Of a stretch of DNA of 34,029 nt, positions 1-7,165 are shown in pieces. The DNA comes from an uncultured Bacteroidales bacterium. Lineage in GTDB: Bacteria; Bacteroidota; Bacteroidia; Bacteroidales; UBA932. Position 1 is the first letter of the stretch; every line of letters starts with the position of its first letter. Below the pieces are notes generated by a model. The model ran no database searches and was not told the DNA's origin. It saw nothing but the letters and a program-made list of their open reading frames with translations. Where the stretch lies: positions 1 to 34,029 of the forward strand of contig ONMJ01000022.1 of NCBI GenBank assembly GCA_900318955.1. The letters run 5' to 3'. Made by a program: the position numbers and the translations under genes.

Positions 1-1323
1 AAAGAGGTGGATGCAGACGGACTGTTGGTGTTGAGGTGGAACCGATTCACCCGCGATGCGTCGGACGGGTGGGACTACATCTCCAAGTTCAAGAAGTACG
101 GCATAGAGGTCAATGCGTCGGAGGAACACCTTGATTTCGAAGTGGCGGAGTCCAAGATTATGCTATCCGTGTACTTGTCGATGGCGGAGGTGGACAATGA
201 CAAGCGTTCCAAGGCAACCAAGGACGGCATACATCAAGCCCTTGCGGATGGGAAATGTGTGGGGATGGCTCCCTATGGATATGCGAACAAGAGGACGGGC
301 AAGCACGAGTGTTGGATAGAGTTCGACCCCAAGGAAGCCCCGTTTGTAACCGAAGCATTCCATCGTGTTGCCTACGGAGTGGAGTCACCCACCGTCGTAT
401 GGAGGGACCTGCGTTCACGCGGAATGAAGGTCAGTGAATCTACTTTCTTCCGCATCCTGCGTAACCGATTCTACATCGGTCAAGTGTTCGTACCCGAGTA
501 CGGCGATTCGCCCGAGCAGTATGTCAAAGGAAAGCATCAGGCATTGACGGATGCCAAGTCATTCTACCTTGTTCAAGACCGTTTGGACGGCAATCGAGAC
601 AAGGCAGAGCCCGAAGTGAAGAAGGTCCCCGACGAGACCTTCTTTATGCGTTCTTTCCTGCGTTGCCCGTACTGTGGTCAAACGGTGTACGGTTCGTTCA
701 GCAAAGGTCGCAACAAGCGATATGCGTACTATCACTGCAACTACTGCGGGAAGTATCGTATTGCAGCGGAGGATGCCAATGACAATATGTGCCGATTCCT
801 GCGTTCACTGAAGCCGAGCGAGGCGGTGATGGCTCTCTATGAGGCTATCCTTGTCGATATGGCCCGAGAGCAGCAGAAACTTTCCAAGGAGGAACTGAAG
901 AAGATGAAAACGGACCTTGCGTCGATGGATGCCAAGATGAAGAAACTGCAAGACAAGTGGTTTGAAGGTGTCATCGATGACGATTCGTTTACGGCGATGA
1001 ATTCACGGCTCGTGGCAGAGAAGAAGAACCTTGAACTGCGGCTTGAGGATGCCAAGGAGCAGCCGATGGACAAGGAGGTGGAGGAGAAGATGAAGTTTTC
1101 ACTCTCGTTCATCGAGAATATGGGCTCCTGCGTGGCTGCAGCCCCGATTCATCTCAAGTTGAATATCCTCGGTTCGATTTTCAACGGAAAAATCATTTTC
1201 GAAAATGAAGCCCCTCGAACCGCGACACTTTCGCCACTCGTTTCTCTAATCGTTGGAGAACCAAGTGTTTACAAGACCCCTAAAACAAAGCAACCCTCGG
1301 ATTCCTCCGAGAGTTGCAGCAGG
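1..1323. mobile_element. Probable end of an integrated element next to tRNA-His
   Basis: A serine integrase gene sits directly against the 3' end of a tRNA gene and points at it. This is the usual position of an integrase beside its attachment site. The rest of the element would lie left of base 1. No second att copy or tRNA 3' fragment is visible because the other end is outside the window, so the boundary given here is an inference: the junction could be in the terminator or inside the tRNA 3' end. Confidence 0.45.
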
Positions 1324-1332
1324 GGTGGATGA
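1..1332 (+). CDS. Large serine recombinase (site-specific integrase), 5' end cut by window edge
   Basis: The reading frame is already open at base 1, so the N-terminal part of the resolvase domain, including the catalytic serine, is missing. What remains starts in the resolvase domain (LRWNRFTRDASDGW, then the long helix with EVDNDKRSKATKDG). A Recombinase domain follows (about residues 80-190), then a zinc ribbon with two CxxC pairs (CPYCG and CNYCG, about residues 220-250). Next is a lysine/glutamate-rich coiled coil (about 290-360) and a short basic tail. This order is that of large serine integrases, which insert phages, conjugative or mobilizable elements at one att site. The last residues (PSDSSESCSRGG) are encoded by the terminator and 3' end of the convergent tRNA-His gene, so the C-terminus may be supplied by the insertion site. 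The family call is firm. Which element it belongs to is not visible. Confidence 0.9.
   Translation, partial: KEVDADGLLVLRWNRFTRDASDGWDYISKFKKYGIEVNASEEHLDFEVAESKIMLSVYLSMAEVDNDKRSKATKDGIHQALADGKCVGMAPYGYANKRTGKHECWIEFDPKEAPFVTEAFHRVAYGVESPTVVWRDLRSRGMKVSESTFFRILRNRFYIGQVFVPEYGDSPEQYVKGKHQALTDAKSFYLVQDRLDGNRDKAEPEVKKVPDETFFMRSFLRCPYCGQTVYGSFSKGRNKRYAYYHCNYCGKYRIAAEDANDNMCRFLRSLKPSEAVMALYEAILVDMAREQQKLSKEELKKMKTDLASMDAKMKKLQDKWFEGVIDDDSFTAMNSRLVAEKKNLELRLEDAKEQPMDKEVEEKMKFSLSFIENMGSCVAAAPIHLKLNILGSIFNGKIIFENEAPRTATLSPLVSLIVGEPSVYKTPKTKQPSDSSESCSRGG
1281..1317 (-). terminator. Rho-independent terminator of tRNA-His
   Basis: On the minus strand a 12-base-pair stem (1306-1317 with 1290-1301, one G-T pair) closes a GGAA tetraloop and is followed by a T-rich run (TTTGTTTTA). 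It begins 6 bases past the tRNA discriminator. On the plus strand no T-run follows, so it works in one direction only. The whole stem is also coding sequence for the recombinase C-terminus. Confidence 0.85.
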
Positions 1333-1397
1333 TGGGGCTCGAACCCACGACACTCGGAACCACAATCCGATGCTCTACCAGCTGAACTACATCCACC
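1324..1397 (-). tRNA. tRNA-His (anticodon GTG)
   Basis: The minus strand folds into a full cloverleaf: a 7-bp acceptor stem (GTGGATG with CATCCAC), anticodon stem TCGGA/TCCGA around the loop TTGTGGT with anticodon GTG, and T arm GTGGG-TTCGAGC-CCCAT. An extra G at position -1 (base 1397) faces discriminator C (base 1324), the identity mark of bacterial tRNA-His. CCA is not encoded; the genomic bases after the discriminator are CCT. A promoter lies just upstream and a strong terminator just downstream, so it is a single-gene unit. Its 3' end overlaps the convergent recombinase gene by 9 bases. Confidence 0.97.
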
Positions 1398-1410
1398 ATT
1401 GATAGGACTG

Positions 1411-1441
1411 CAAAGGTACAAATAATTTTTTTGACTGCAAT
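1411..1441 (-). promoter_or_regulatory. Promoter of tRNA-His
   Basis: On the minus strand a -7 box TACCTTTG (1411-1418) is preceded, 19 bases upstream, by ATTG (1438-1441), one mismatch from the Bacteroidota -33 element TTTG. The spacing puts the transcription start a few bases before the tRNA 5' end at 1397. Confidence 0.7.
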
Positions 1442-1451
1442 ACCTAAGAGG

Positions 1452-2153
1452 TTAATTTTTCCTGACAATTGATCCTGGCTCGCTGAATTCTATGATATCT
1501 GAGCTTTCAGGCGAGTCGGGATTGCTGAACCAGTTCCATTTTACTTCTATATCGGTAGTGGAATTAGTAGGGAACAAGTCGTCTGCCTTGAAACTTATAT
1601 ATGAGCCGACAAGGGTGTATTGATCATAATCGATTTTGCCCTCAGGCTCACCTTCGGCGCTATGGCGAAGATACAGGGTCAAAACTTCTCCATCTTCGGA
1701 AGGACGTTTGGCAATGATGTCTATGTTATGGACAGTTGAACTGTTTACCTTTAGGTAGAAACTAAAGCCTACGTTGAGGTAACCACCTGAGAACCAAATG
1801 CTTTGTGGAGATACAGGATAGCCTGTCGGAATCACTCCTTCAGGAAGGGTAGAAGCGTCGGTATAGTCTTTTATCTGAATCTTGGTGATAGATTTCAGAT
1901 TAATCTGATATGAGCCATCCTCATTCAATTTCAAAATGTCGCAGACTATAATGGCGCGGTTGTATTCTGCCAAATTGGCCTCCGTATTGTTTTCGACAAT
2001 CTCATATGTGAGGCCGTTGTCTGTAATAATCTTACCGTCGACAATGCTGCAAAGTTCGGTATCATTGTATATTATAAACTCGTCTTTAGGATTGACGTCA
2101 CATGCGCTCATGCCGATAAGTGCCACGGCAAAGAGTATGAGAAACTTTTTCAT
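1452..2153 (-). CDS. NigD-like surface lipoprotein
   Basis: 233 residues with a lipoprotein signal ending at Cys18 (MSAC), followed by acidic residues (DVNPKDE), as is common for surface-exported Bacteroidota lipoproteins. The N-terminal half fits the OB-like domain of NigD proteins. The C-terminal half has the beta-sandwich signature (IWFSGGYLNVGFSFYLK, then LTLYLRHSAEGEPE). NigD-type proteins are named from a Bacteroides bacteriocin (nigrescin) locus, but most copies have no known function. The start codon overlaps the stop of the upstream Fur-family gene by 4 bases (ATGA), so the two are translationally coupled and share a promoter. Family assignment rests on pattern recall rather than a search. 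Confidence 0.7.
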   Translation of the reverse strand: MKKFLILFAVALIGMSACDVNPKDEFIIYNDTELCSIVDGKIITDNGLTYEIVENNTEANLAEYNRAIIVCDILKLNEDGSYQINLKSITKIQIKDYTDASTLPEGVIPTGYPVSPQSIWFSGGYLNVGFSFYLKVNSSTVHNIDIIAKRPSEDGEVLTLYLRHSAEGEPEGKIDYDQYTLVGSYISFKADDLFPTNSTTDIEVKWNWFSNPDSPESSDIIEFSEPGSIVRKN

Positions 2154-2611
2154 AATGCAGTTTTTATCTTTCTTGTTGGTTTTGCAATAATTTGAATGTC
2201 AATATCTTCTACAGTATATCCCTTGAATTTTCTTCTTTTAAGACGGGATCGAATAAGGTCCATGAGTTCGTCATCGAAGATGTCGCGGAAACGGTGGTTC
2301 TCTTTGTCGTAGAGATGGATATGCTTTGACGTAAGGACATCGAAGTACATCTTGTTGTTGCTGCTCATGCGACGGGAATACACCTTGATGTCTGCCAGCT
2401 GAGACAGTATGTTGTATACGGAGGCGACGGTGACTTTGGCGGTCCCTTTCGCTTCCAGTTCCTCGCATACCATGTCGGCGGAAGCATGTCCAAGATCCAT
2501 CATAACCTCGTGAACGGCAAGCCTTTGTCTTGTCGCTTTCATCTTATGTCTCTTCAGGATGGATTTGAACTCATCCATTGAAGGAGTCTTCTGACTGGTC
2601 GCTTGGTTCAT
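2150..2611 (-). CDS. Fur-family transcriptional regulator lacking the CxxC zinc motif
   Basis: 153 residues. The N-terminal winged helix is clear (ATRQRLAVHEVM; recognition-helix region KVTVASVYNILSQL, about residues 59-72). It is followed by the dimerization and metal-binding half, with His42, His97, His99 and His106 in the places where Fur proteins hold metal (GHASAD; SKHIHLYDKENH). The CxxC pairs that hold structural zinc in many Fur proteins are absent; Cys49 is the only cysteine. The effector (iron, zinc, manganese, heme, peroxide) cannot be told from sequence. The promoter just upstream contains a long palindrome shared with the SusCD/nuclease operon promoter, which suggests autoregulation. 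The predicted transcript begins almost at the ATG given here, so it may be leaderless, or translation may begin at the second Met (codon at 2576-2578), right before the conserved domain. Confidence 0.9.
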   Translation of the reverse strand: MNQATSQKTPSMDEFKSILKRHKMKATRQRLAVHEVMMDLGHASADMVCEELEAKGTAKVTVASVYNILSQLADIKVYSRRMSSNNKMYFDVLTSKHIHLYDKENHRFRDIFDDELMDLIRSRLKRRKFKGYTVEDIDIQIIAKPTRKIKTAL

Positions 2612-2615
2612 GATG

Positions 2616-2659
2616 CAAATATACCGCCAATTTTGAAAAAATCAAAAATGGCGGTATAT
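2616..2659 (-). promoter_or_regulatory. Promoter of the Fur-family gene with overlapping palindromic operator
   Basis: Minus-strand promoter: -33 TTTG (2643-2646), 19-base spacer, -7 TATATTTG (2616-2623), a full match to the Bacteroidota consensus. An inverted repeat with 18-base arms and one mismatch (2619-2636 and 2642-2659) around a 5-base A-run covers the -33, the spacer and part of the -7. Each arm carries ATACCGCC followed by AATTTTGA or its near-complement. Because it lies upstream of the predicted start of transcription it acts as DNA, not as an RNA leader. A near copy lies at 14417-14452. Confidence 0.8.
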
Positions 2660-2663
2660 AGTG

Positions 2664-2679
2664 CAGTCCCGAGGGACTG
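2664..2679 (-). terminator. Small hairpin after the SusCD operon, possible weak terminator
   Basis: A perfect 6-bp stem (CAGTCC/GGACTG) with a 4-base loop lies 15 bases past the stop of the last operon gene and just before the Fur-family promoter. In the operon's reading direction no T-run follows, so termination is doubtful. It may only reduce read-through into the regulator gene. Confidence 0.35.
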
Positions 2680-2693
2680 GTTTTAGTTATACT

Positions 2694-4940
2694 CTACTTG
2701 GAGTAGCGGATGGCAAGGTAGTTCATGCACCAGTGTGCCGTAGGATTGATTTCCGCAGTGTCATAGACGGAAGCACTACCTGACGCATTCTTGGTGGGAG
2801 TAAAGCGAATCCATACTTCTTCCTTACCAAGCATTTCCAGAGGGAGTTCGAAGGAGAACTGCTTGTAAATACCAGGAAGCTGCCACCAGCGGACGTTGCC
2901 CCACTGAGCACCTTCAGGAGTGTCGAAATCTGCGATTCTCTGCCAGCCGGATGCCTTGTTGTCGCCAACGGTGTTCCAGTCTATGCTCATGTATCGAGGG
3001 CTTCCGAAGCCCTGCCCACCGGCGGAGAACACTATGGTGAGGTGATCGGTTGAGATACCTGCAGTAGAGAACTTCAGAAGCCATGCTTCAGGAGAATCGG
3101 TCTCAGGATTCCACCAGTGATTCCATCTCCATGCCGAGTTGTCGGAGGCATCCACCTGGCACTTTCCGGCGTTGCCATCGCTGGCAACTGCCGTAGGATA
3201 AGCCGGACGGTTGGTCTTTGGACTCTTGCACAGCATGCTACCGTCAGGAAGGTATACTCCGTTTCCGGTATAAGTGTTTTCAGCATAGTACTTTCCAATC
3301 GGTCCGAGATATGTGAAGTCCAACATATTGTATGCTGTTGCTCCACTGTTTGGATCGGGATAGGAGTGGGTCAGATAGCCGTTGTTGCTTCCGTCAGTCG
3401 GGTTGATTACGTTGTTGTTGATAATAGCATACTGGTATTCAACTACGTAACCGAATGTACTACTTTCCTTCGCTTCTGCAAAAGCGTAGTCAGACTCCTC
3501 GAGGTGACGGATCTGGTAGCGGCCGATGTCTCCCTGATTAGGCTCTCCGGCCCAGGAATACTGGTCGAAGTTCTCATGGACTATGATACCTTTGAAAGTA
3601 CCGGCCCCGTAAGGGAGCTGCTTACCTAATCGCCTGTAAGGCACCTTGGTGTTGGTGAGAGTATAGAGGCTTCCACCCTGATTGTCAATCACAAGAGCAG
3701 GGAACTTGCCGATGTAGTTTGTCCCGGCCGAATGGTTGTTCGGATTGTTCAGGTCGCTGGAATACATGCAAGCGTAGCCTTCATTGATAGGAGTGATAGG
3801 TCCCTTCTTGATACCGAATTCGCAGTCGAGAAGCTCCACCCATGTGTACATGTCATCGTCCGTGAGGTCTTTGATATGCTTCTGCTTGGGCGTTATGGAG
3901 GCTTCTGTGCCACCTGTTGAAGAGAGTACCATATCGGCAGTCACACCGTCGATAATGAAACGGTGAGGGTTTTGCTCTTCAAGGACAGTAGTACCTCTGA
4001 TAAGGAGGCGGACTGTGCTGTAACGTTCAAATACGTTGTCTGCGGCTGTCTTTGTCTTTATCATGAAGCCATAGGCGCCATCCTTTGTCTGAATGTAGGC
4101 AGTGGTGGGGTTGCCTGTGTAGTCGATGCTGGACTCAGTGAGCCTGAGGTTGTCACCTACGTTCTCGTTGCCGAGTTCGCTGATTACGACGCCTTCAACA
4201 ATGTAATCCTGATTGACAGAACCAACCATGTCCCTGACTGATTCGAGCGGGACAAGTACGCCGAACTCGTTCTTGGCGTTGGCCTGGGTAAGCATCAGCG
4301 AGGAGCTGGTGGACTTACCCCATCCGTCGACGAAGTCAAGTTTGATGGTTGCACGACGAAGTGCGACCTCGTCGGGGTTGGCGGCGGCGTCAAACACCAG
4401 CATTCCGTTGGAAATTCTGAGGTTTGAAATCCACTTGGGGTCGCTCTCATTGTTGTATGAGATGACGGGGGTGATGTCCTCAAGGTCGAGATTGGTCAGA
4501 AGGGGAGTGGTCACCTGACCGCCTGTTCCCTGGATAGCCAGGCTCACATTGTTGAATTTCAGCTGCGGGGCCTTGAATCCTTCCTGCTTAACAGTGACCG
4601 TATCTTTTCGGCTTGCAGAAGCAAGAGCGATTCGTCCGAGGCGGGGGAATCCGCTGTTTGTGGCATAGTCTACCTTTATGGTGGCGTCGCCGTCGAAGGT
4701 GGTCTTTCCTTCAGGGAAGGTAATCCAGTCCAGCCCTTCTTCAACAATGCTGATGGAGAAGGTCTCGTTAGAGAGGAATTCCACTTCTAGAGAACCGCTT
4801 TTGTAGGGAACCTGATACTCATGCTTGAGAGTTCCGAACTCGGAGGCGGAACGATACTCGGCGTCATCGATTTTGCATCCAAGGGCGCATGCTGCGCCAG
4901 CTGCGAGGATGAGGATATTTTGGAGTATTTTTGTGTTCAT
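2694..4940 (-). CDS. Surface lipoprotein with BACON-like and DUF5689-like domains
   Basis: 748 residues. A lipoprotein signal ends at Cys22 (ALGC), followed by KIDDAE, an acidic start typical of surface export. Two BACON-like immunoglobulin folds (about 40-125 and 125-225) come next; the first has the usual WITFPEG and TVTVKQEG signatures. A DUF5689-like region (about 230-480) follows, with YIVEGVVISE, an OB-like fold pattern, and the ending GRYQIRHLEESD. The C-terminal 250 residues are rich in Trp and Asn (WRWNHWWNPETDS, AWLLKFSTAGIS) and look like a carbohydrate- or ligand-binding beta-sandwich. No catalytic motif is seen. It is the last gene of the seven-gene operon, 12 bases after its neighbour. 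It is a paralogue of the product at 11177-13312. Likely role: surface substrate binding for the SusC/D transporter (inference). Confidence 0.75.
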   Translation of the reverse strand: MNTKILQNILILAAGAACALGCKIDDAEYRSASEFGTLKHEYQVPYKSGSLEVEFLSNETFSISIVEEGLDWITFPEGKTTFDGDATIKVDYATNSGFPRLGRIALASASRKDTVTVKQEGFKAPQLKFNNVSLAIQGTGGQVTTPLLTNLDLEDITPVISYNNESDPKWISNLRISNGMLVFDAAANPDEVALRRATIKLDFVDGWGKSTSSSLMLTQANAKNEFGVLVPLESVRDMVGSVNQDYIVEGVVISELGNENVGDNLRLTESSIDYTGNPTTAYIQTKDGAYGFMIKTKTAADNVFERYSTVRLLIRGTTVLEEQNPHRFIIDGVTADMVLSSTGGTEASITPKQKHIKDLTDDDMYTWVELLDCEFGIKKGPITPINEGYACMYSSDLNNPNNHSAGTNYIGKFPALVIDNQGGSLYTLTNTKVPYRRLGKQLPYGAGTFKGIIVHENFDQYSWAGEPNQGDIGRYQIRHLEESDYAFAEAKESSTFGYVVEYQYAIINNNVINPTDGSNNGYLTHSYPDPNSGATAYNMLDFTYLGPIGKYYAENTYTGNGVYLPDGSMLCKSPKTNRPAYPTAVASDGNAGKCQVDASDNSAWRWNHWWNPETDSPEAWLLKFSTAGISTDHLTIVFSAGGQGFGSPRYMSIDWNTVGDNKASGWQRIADFDTPEGAQWGNVRWWQLPGIYKQFSFELPLEMLGKEEVWIRFTPTKNASGSASVYDTAEINPTAHWCMNYLAIRYSK

Positions 4941-4952
4941 TGTCCGTAGTTA

Positions 4953-5630
4953 TTAAGGATTCATCTGGGTGATTTCCGCATAGGTCGTAGTCGTCTTCCC
5001 GTCCAGTTTTGTGAACTTGAGAGTGATTCTGGCTCTGCGAGGACGTGTGCCGGTATTGGGCGCGAGAGTGGCTGTGACCATCTCTTCGCTCACGGAGACT
5101 CCCTGTACCCAGCCCCCTTCGGGAGTGGGAACATCTTCGTCATCCTCATCATCGAAGAGGTACTTAAGGTAGCTTACCTCGTTCTCAATAACATCGAGAT
5201 GTTTCACAAGATTGGTCTTGAAACCGAGCTCTACGCTTGTTGTGGCTGCGTCGACAGTCTGGGACCCGGTGAAACTCATAGAAGGTTCAAAGGCGCCTTT
5301 CTGGGTGAACAGCACTGTGTCGCTCTTCCCGGGGACGTCGAAGATGAGACTTACCTGTCTCTCGATGTCGACATTCTGCGACCATGAGAAGGTAATGGCA
5401 GAGTTCCCCTCGCCTTCAAGCCTGTCAAGAGACGCCCAGTCTACAGGATCTTTGAACCGTGCGGTCCAATGCTTGGTGGACCAGACGTTTACCTTGGTGG
5501 AACCGCTGGTGTTCTCAAGCTTGATATCTACAGCGTCGACAGCGAGGTCGAAGGTGGTGTCAGAACTCTTCTCGCAGGAAGCGAGGGCAGCCAGGGCTGC
5601 AAAGGATAAGAATAATAATCTCTTTTTCAT
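4953..5630 (-). CDS. Two-BACON-domain lipoprotein
   Basis: 225 residues with a lipoprotein signal ending at Cys19 (LASC), then EKSSD. Two tandem BACON-like modules fill the rest: residues about 28-115 (STKHWTARFKDPVDWASLD ... VLFTQKG) and about 120-225, the second broken by an acidic loop (DDEDDEDVP). There is no catalytic or C-terminal binding module, so it looks like a short version of the BACON-containing proteins on either side of the transporter genes. It lies 18 bases downstream of susD, the usual place of an accessory surface-binding protein (SusE/F-like position). That role is inferred from position only. Confidence 0.75.
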   Translation of the reverse strand: MKKRLLFLSFAALAALASCEKSSDTTFDLAVDAVDIKLENTSGSTKVNVWSTKHWTARFKDPVDWASLDRLEGEGNSAITFSWSQNVDIERQVSLIFDVPGKSDTVLFTQKGAFEPSMSFTGSQTVDAATTSVELGFKTNLVKHLDVIENEVSYLKYLFDDEDDEDVPTPEGGWVQGVSVSEEMVTATLAPNTGTRPRRARITLKFTKLDGKTTTTYAEITQMNP

Positions 5631-5648
5631 GATGTCGTTCCTCCTTTT

Positions 5649-7145
5649 CTACAGTCCGTATTTTTCATATTCTGCATTGTCCAGAGCACCTCCGGAGTAG
5701 GTTACCTGCTGGCTCGGGATCGGATAGTATTCATGGCATGGCCTGAGGTTGTCTATGGCCTCGGCACGACCAGAATTGTCTCTTACAGACTCATACCAGA
5801 TACCCCAGCGTACAAGGTCGAACTTACGCTGCCATTCGCCAACGAGTTCGCGGCCTCTTTCCTTCTGGATCTCATTGATAAGAAGAGCCTTGGTCTTGAA
5901 AGAGTAGTCTCCCGTGCCGGCTCTCTGACGAACCATGTTCAGGTATCTTACCGACTCTTCGGGTTGGTCTTTCTCAGCATAGTTCTCAGCCTGCATAAGG
6001 ATAGCGTCGGCATAGCGGAAGATATGGTTGTTGTTGTGGTCGGCAGCCTGGTCGAGGTTGGGGCACCAGAATTTAGGTCCCATCCAAGGCCTGGAGGCGA
6101 CGCTCTTGAATGTAATTCCGTTATAATCCCATGCCATGTTGAGGTGGGTGCGCTTGTCAATACCCCTTCTCGGCTGCAGCGAACCGCTCATGTAAGCGGT
6201 CGGACGCATCGAGGTCCATGTGGTGGAGGTGGTACCGATCTCGGGAATTGAAACGCCGTCATAGATGTCGGTGGTTCCCTGATGGGTAGGGGTGGAGATG
6301 GATGCGGTGTTGTGGGTGACATTCAGACCTCCGGCTACATAGACCCTCTGGACCTCGAAGATGGATTCCGGTTTGTTTTTGCAGCGGAACAGTATGTCTT
6401 CGAGAGGATAGTTGGTCTCGTTGAATTCGCCGTAGATATCCTCAATGTGCTTGATTGCACTTATTGCAGTGTCCCAGTCCTTATTCCACTGAGCCATCTT
6501 GGCAATGAGCATCCAGCCGCAGGCTGCGCCCATATGATAATCCTTGATGTCGGCAAAACGGGCCTGCTGCATAGAAGGAACACATCCCTCCAGGTCCTCG
6601 ATCAGGGCCTTTCTGGTTTCAAATGCGCTCATCCTTCCCATCTTTGCGATTTCCTTCATAGTGTCGATATCGGCAACCCTGTTGGTGTAGAAGGGGACAT
6701 CGCCGAAGAAGGAGGTGAGAAGCCAGTAATAGAAGGCTCTTACGACCTTGGCTTCCGCAACAAGCGGAGCTTTGCCCTCGTCTGTAAGGGCGGGGGAGTT
6801 CTCGATTCCGTAGATTACCGCATTGCTCCTCATGATGGACTGGTAGCAGTGCTGCCAGAGCGTAGAGCCGAATCCGGGATTCGAAGGGGATATCTTGAGC
6901 CTTGCATTGTCATTGTTGGTGTTGACAAACAGAAGGTCTGTTACAGCCTCGACCGAAGTCATCATGTCAGAACTGTAGATAGTCTTGAGGCTCACGTACA
7001 ATCCGTTGAGGGACGCCTTGCACTGGGCTTCGCTCTGGAAGTAGTCGTCCGGCGCCACGAAGGAAGTAGGAGTCTCGGTGAGATCGCATGATACCGCTGC
7101 AAATACGAGGGCGGCAAGGCTGAGCTTTATAAATATATTTTTCAT
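5649..7145 (-). CDS. SusD/RagB-family outer-membrane substrate-binding lipoprotein
   Basis: 498 residues. A lipoprotein signal ends at Cys20 (AVSC), then DLTETPTSFVAPDDYFQSE, the standard opening of SusD proteins. The N-terminal TPR part (KVVRAFYYWLLTSFFGDVPFYT) and the C-terminal RagB/SusD domain (FRYADAILMQAENYAE; YLNMVRQRAG; INEIQKERGRELVGEWQRKFDLVRWG) are both intact and of normal length. SusD proteins form the lid of the SusC barrel and bind the substrate at the cell surface. It follows susC by 20 bases, so the two are co-expressed. The family also serves peptides and other oligomers, so the fold alone does not indicate a glycan substrate. Confidence 0.95.
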   Translation of the reverse strand: MKNIFIKLSLAALVFAAVSCDLTETPTSFVAPDDYFQSEAQCKASLNGLYVSLKTIYSSDMMTSVEAVTDLLFVNTNNDNARLKISPSNPGFGSTLWQHCYQSIMRSNAVIYGIENSPALTDEGKAPLVAEAKVVRAFYYWLLTSFFGDVPFYTNRVADIDTMKEIAKMGRMSAFETRKALIEDLEGCVPSMQQARFADIKDYHMGAACGWMLIAKMAQWNKDWDTAISAIKHIEDIYGEFNETNYPLEDILFRCKNKPESIFEVQRVYVAGGLNVTHNTASISTPTHQGTTDIYDGVSIPEIGTTSTTWTSMRPTAYMSGSLQPRRGIDKRTHLNMAWDYNGITFKSVASRPWMGPKFWCPNLDQAADHNNNHIFRYADAILMQAENYAEKDQPEESVRYLNMVRQRAGTGDYSFKTKALLINEIQKERGRELVGEWQRKFDLVRWGIWYESVRDNSGRAEAIDNLRPCHEYYPIPSQQVTYSGGALDNAEYEKYGL

Positions 7146-7165
7146 AAACTCTTTCCTTTTAAGCG

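Noticed and set aside
6282-7091. Open frame of 269 codons on the plus strand
   Set aside because: Antisense to the intact susD gene with no recognisable domain; a by-product of codon bias.
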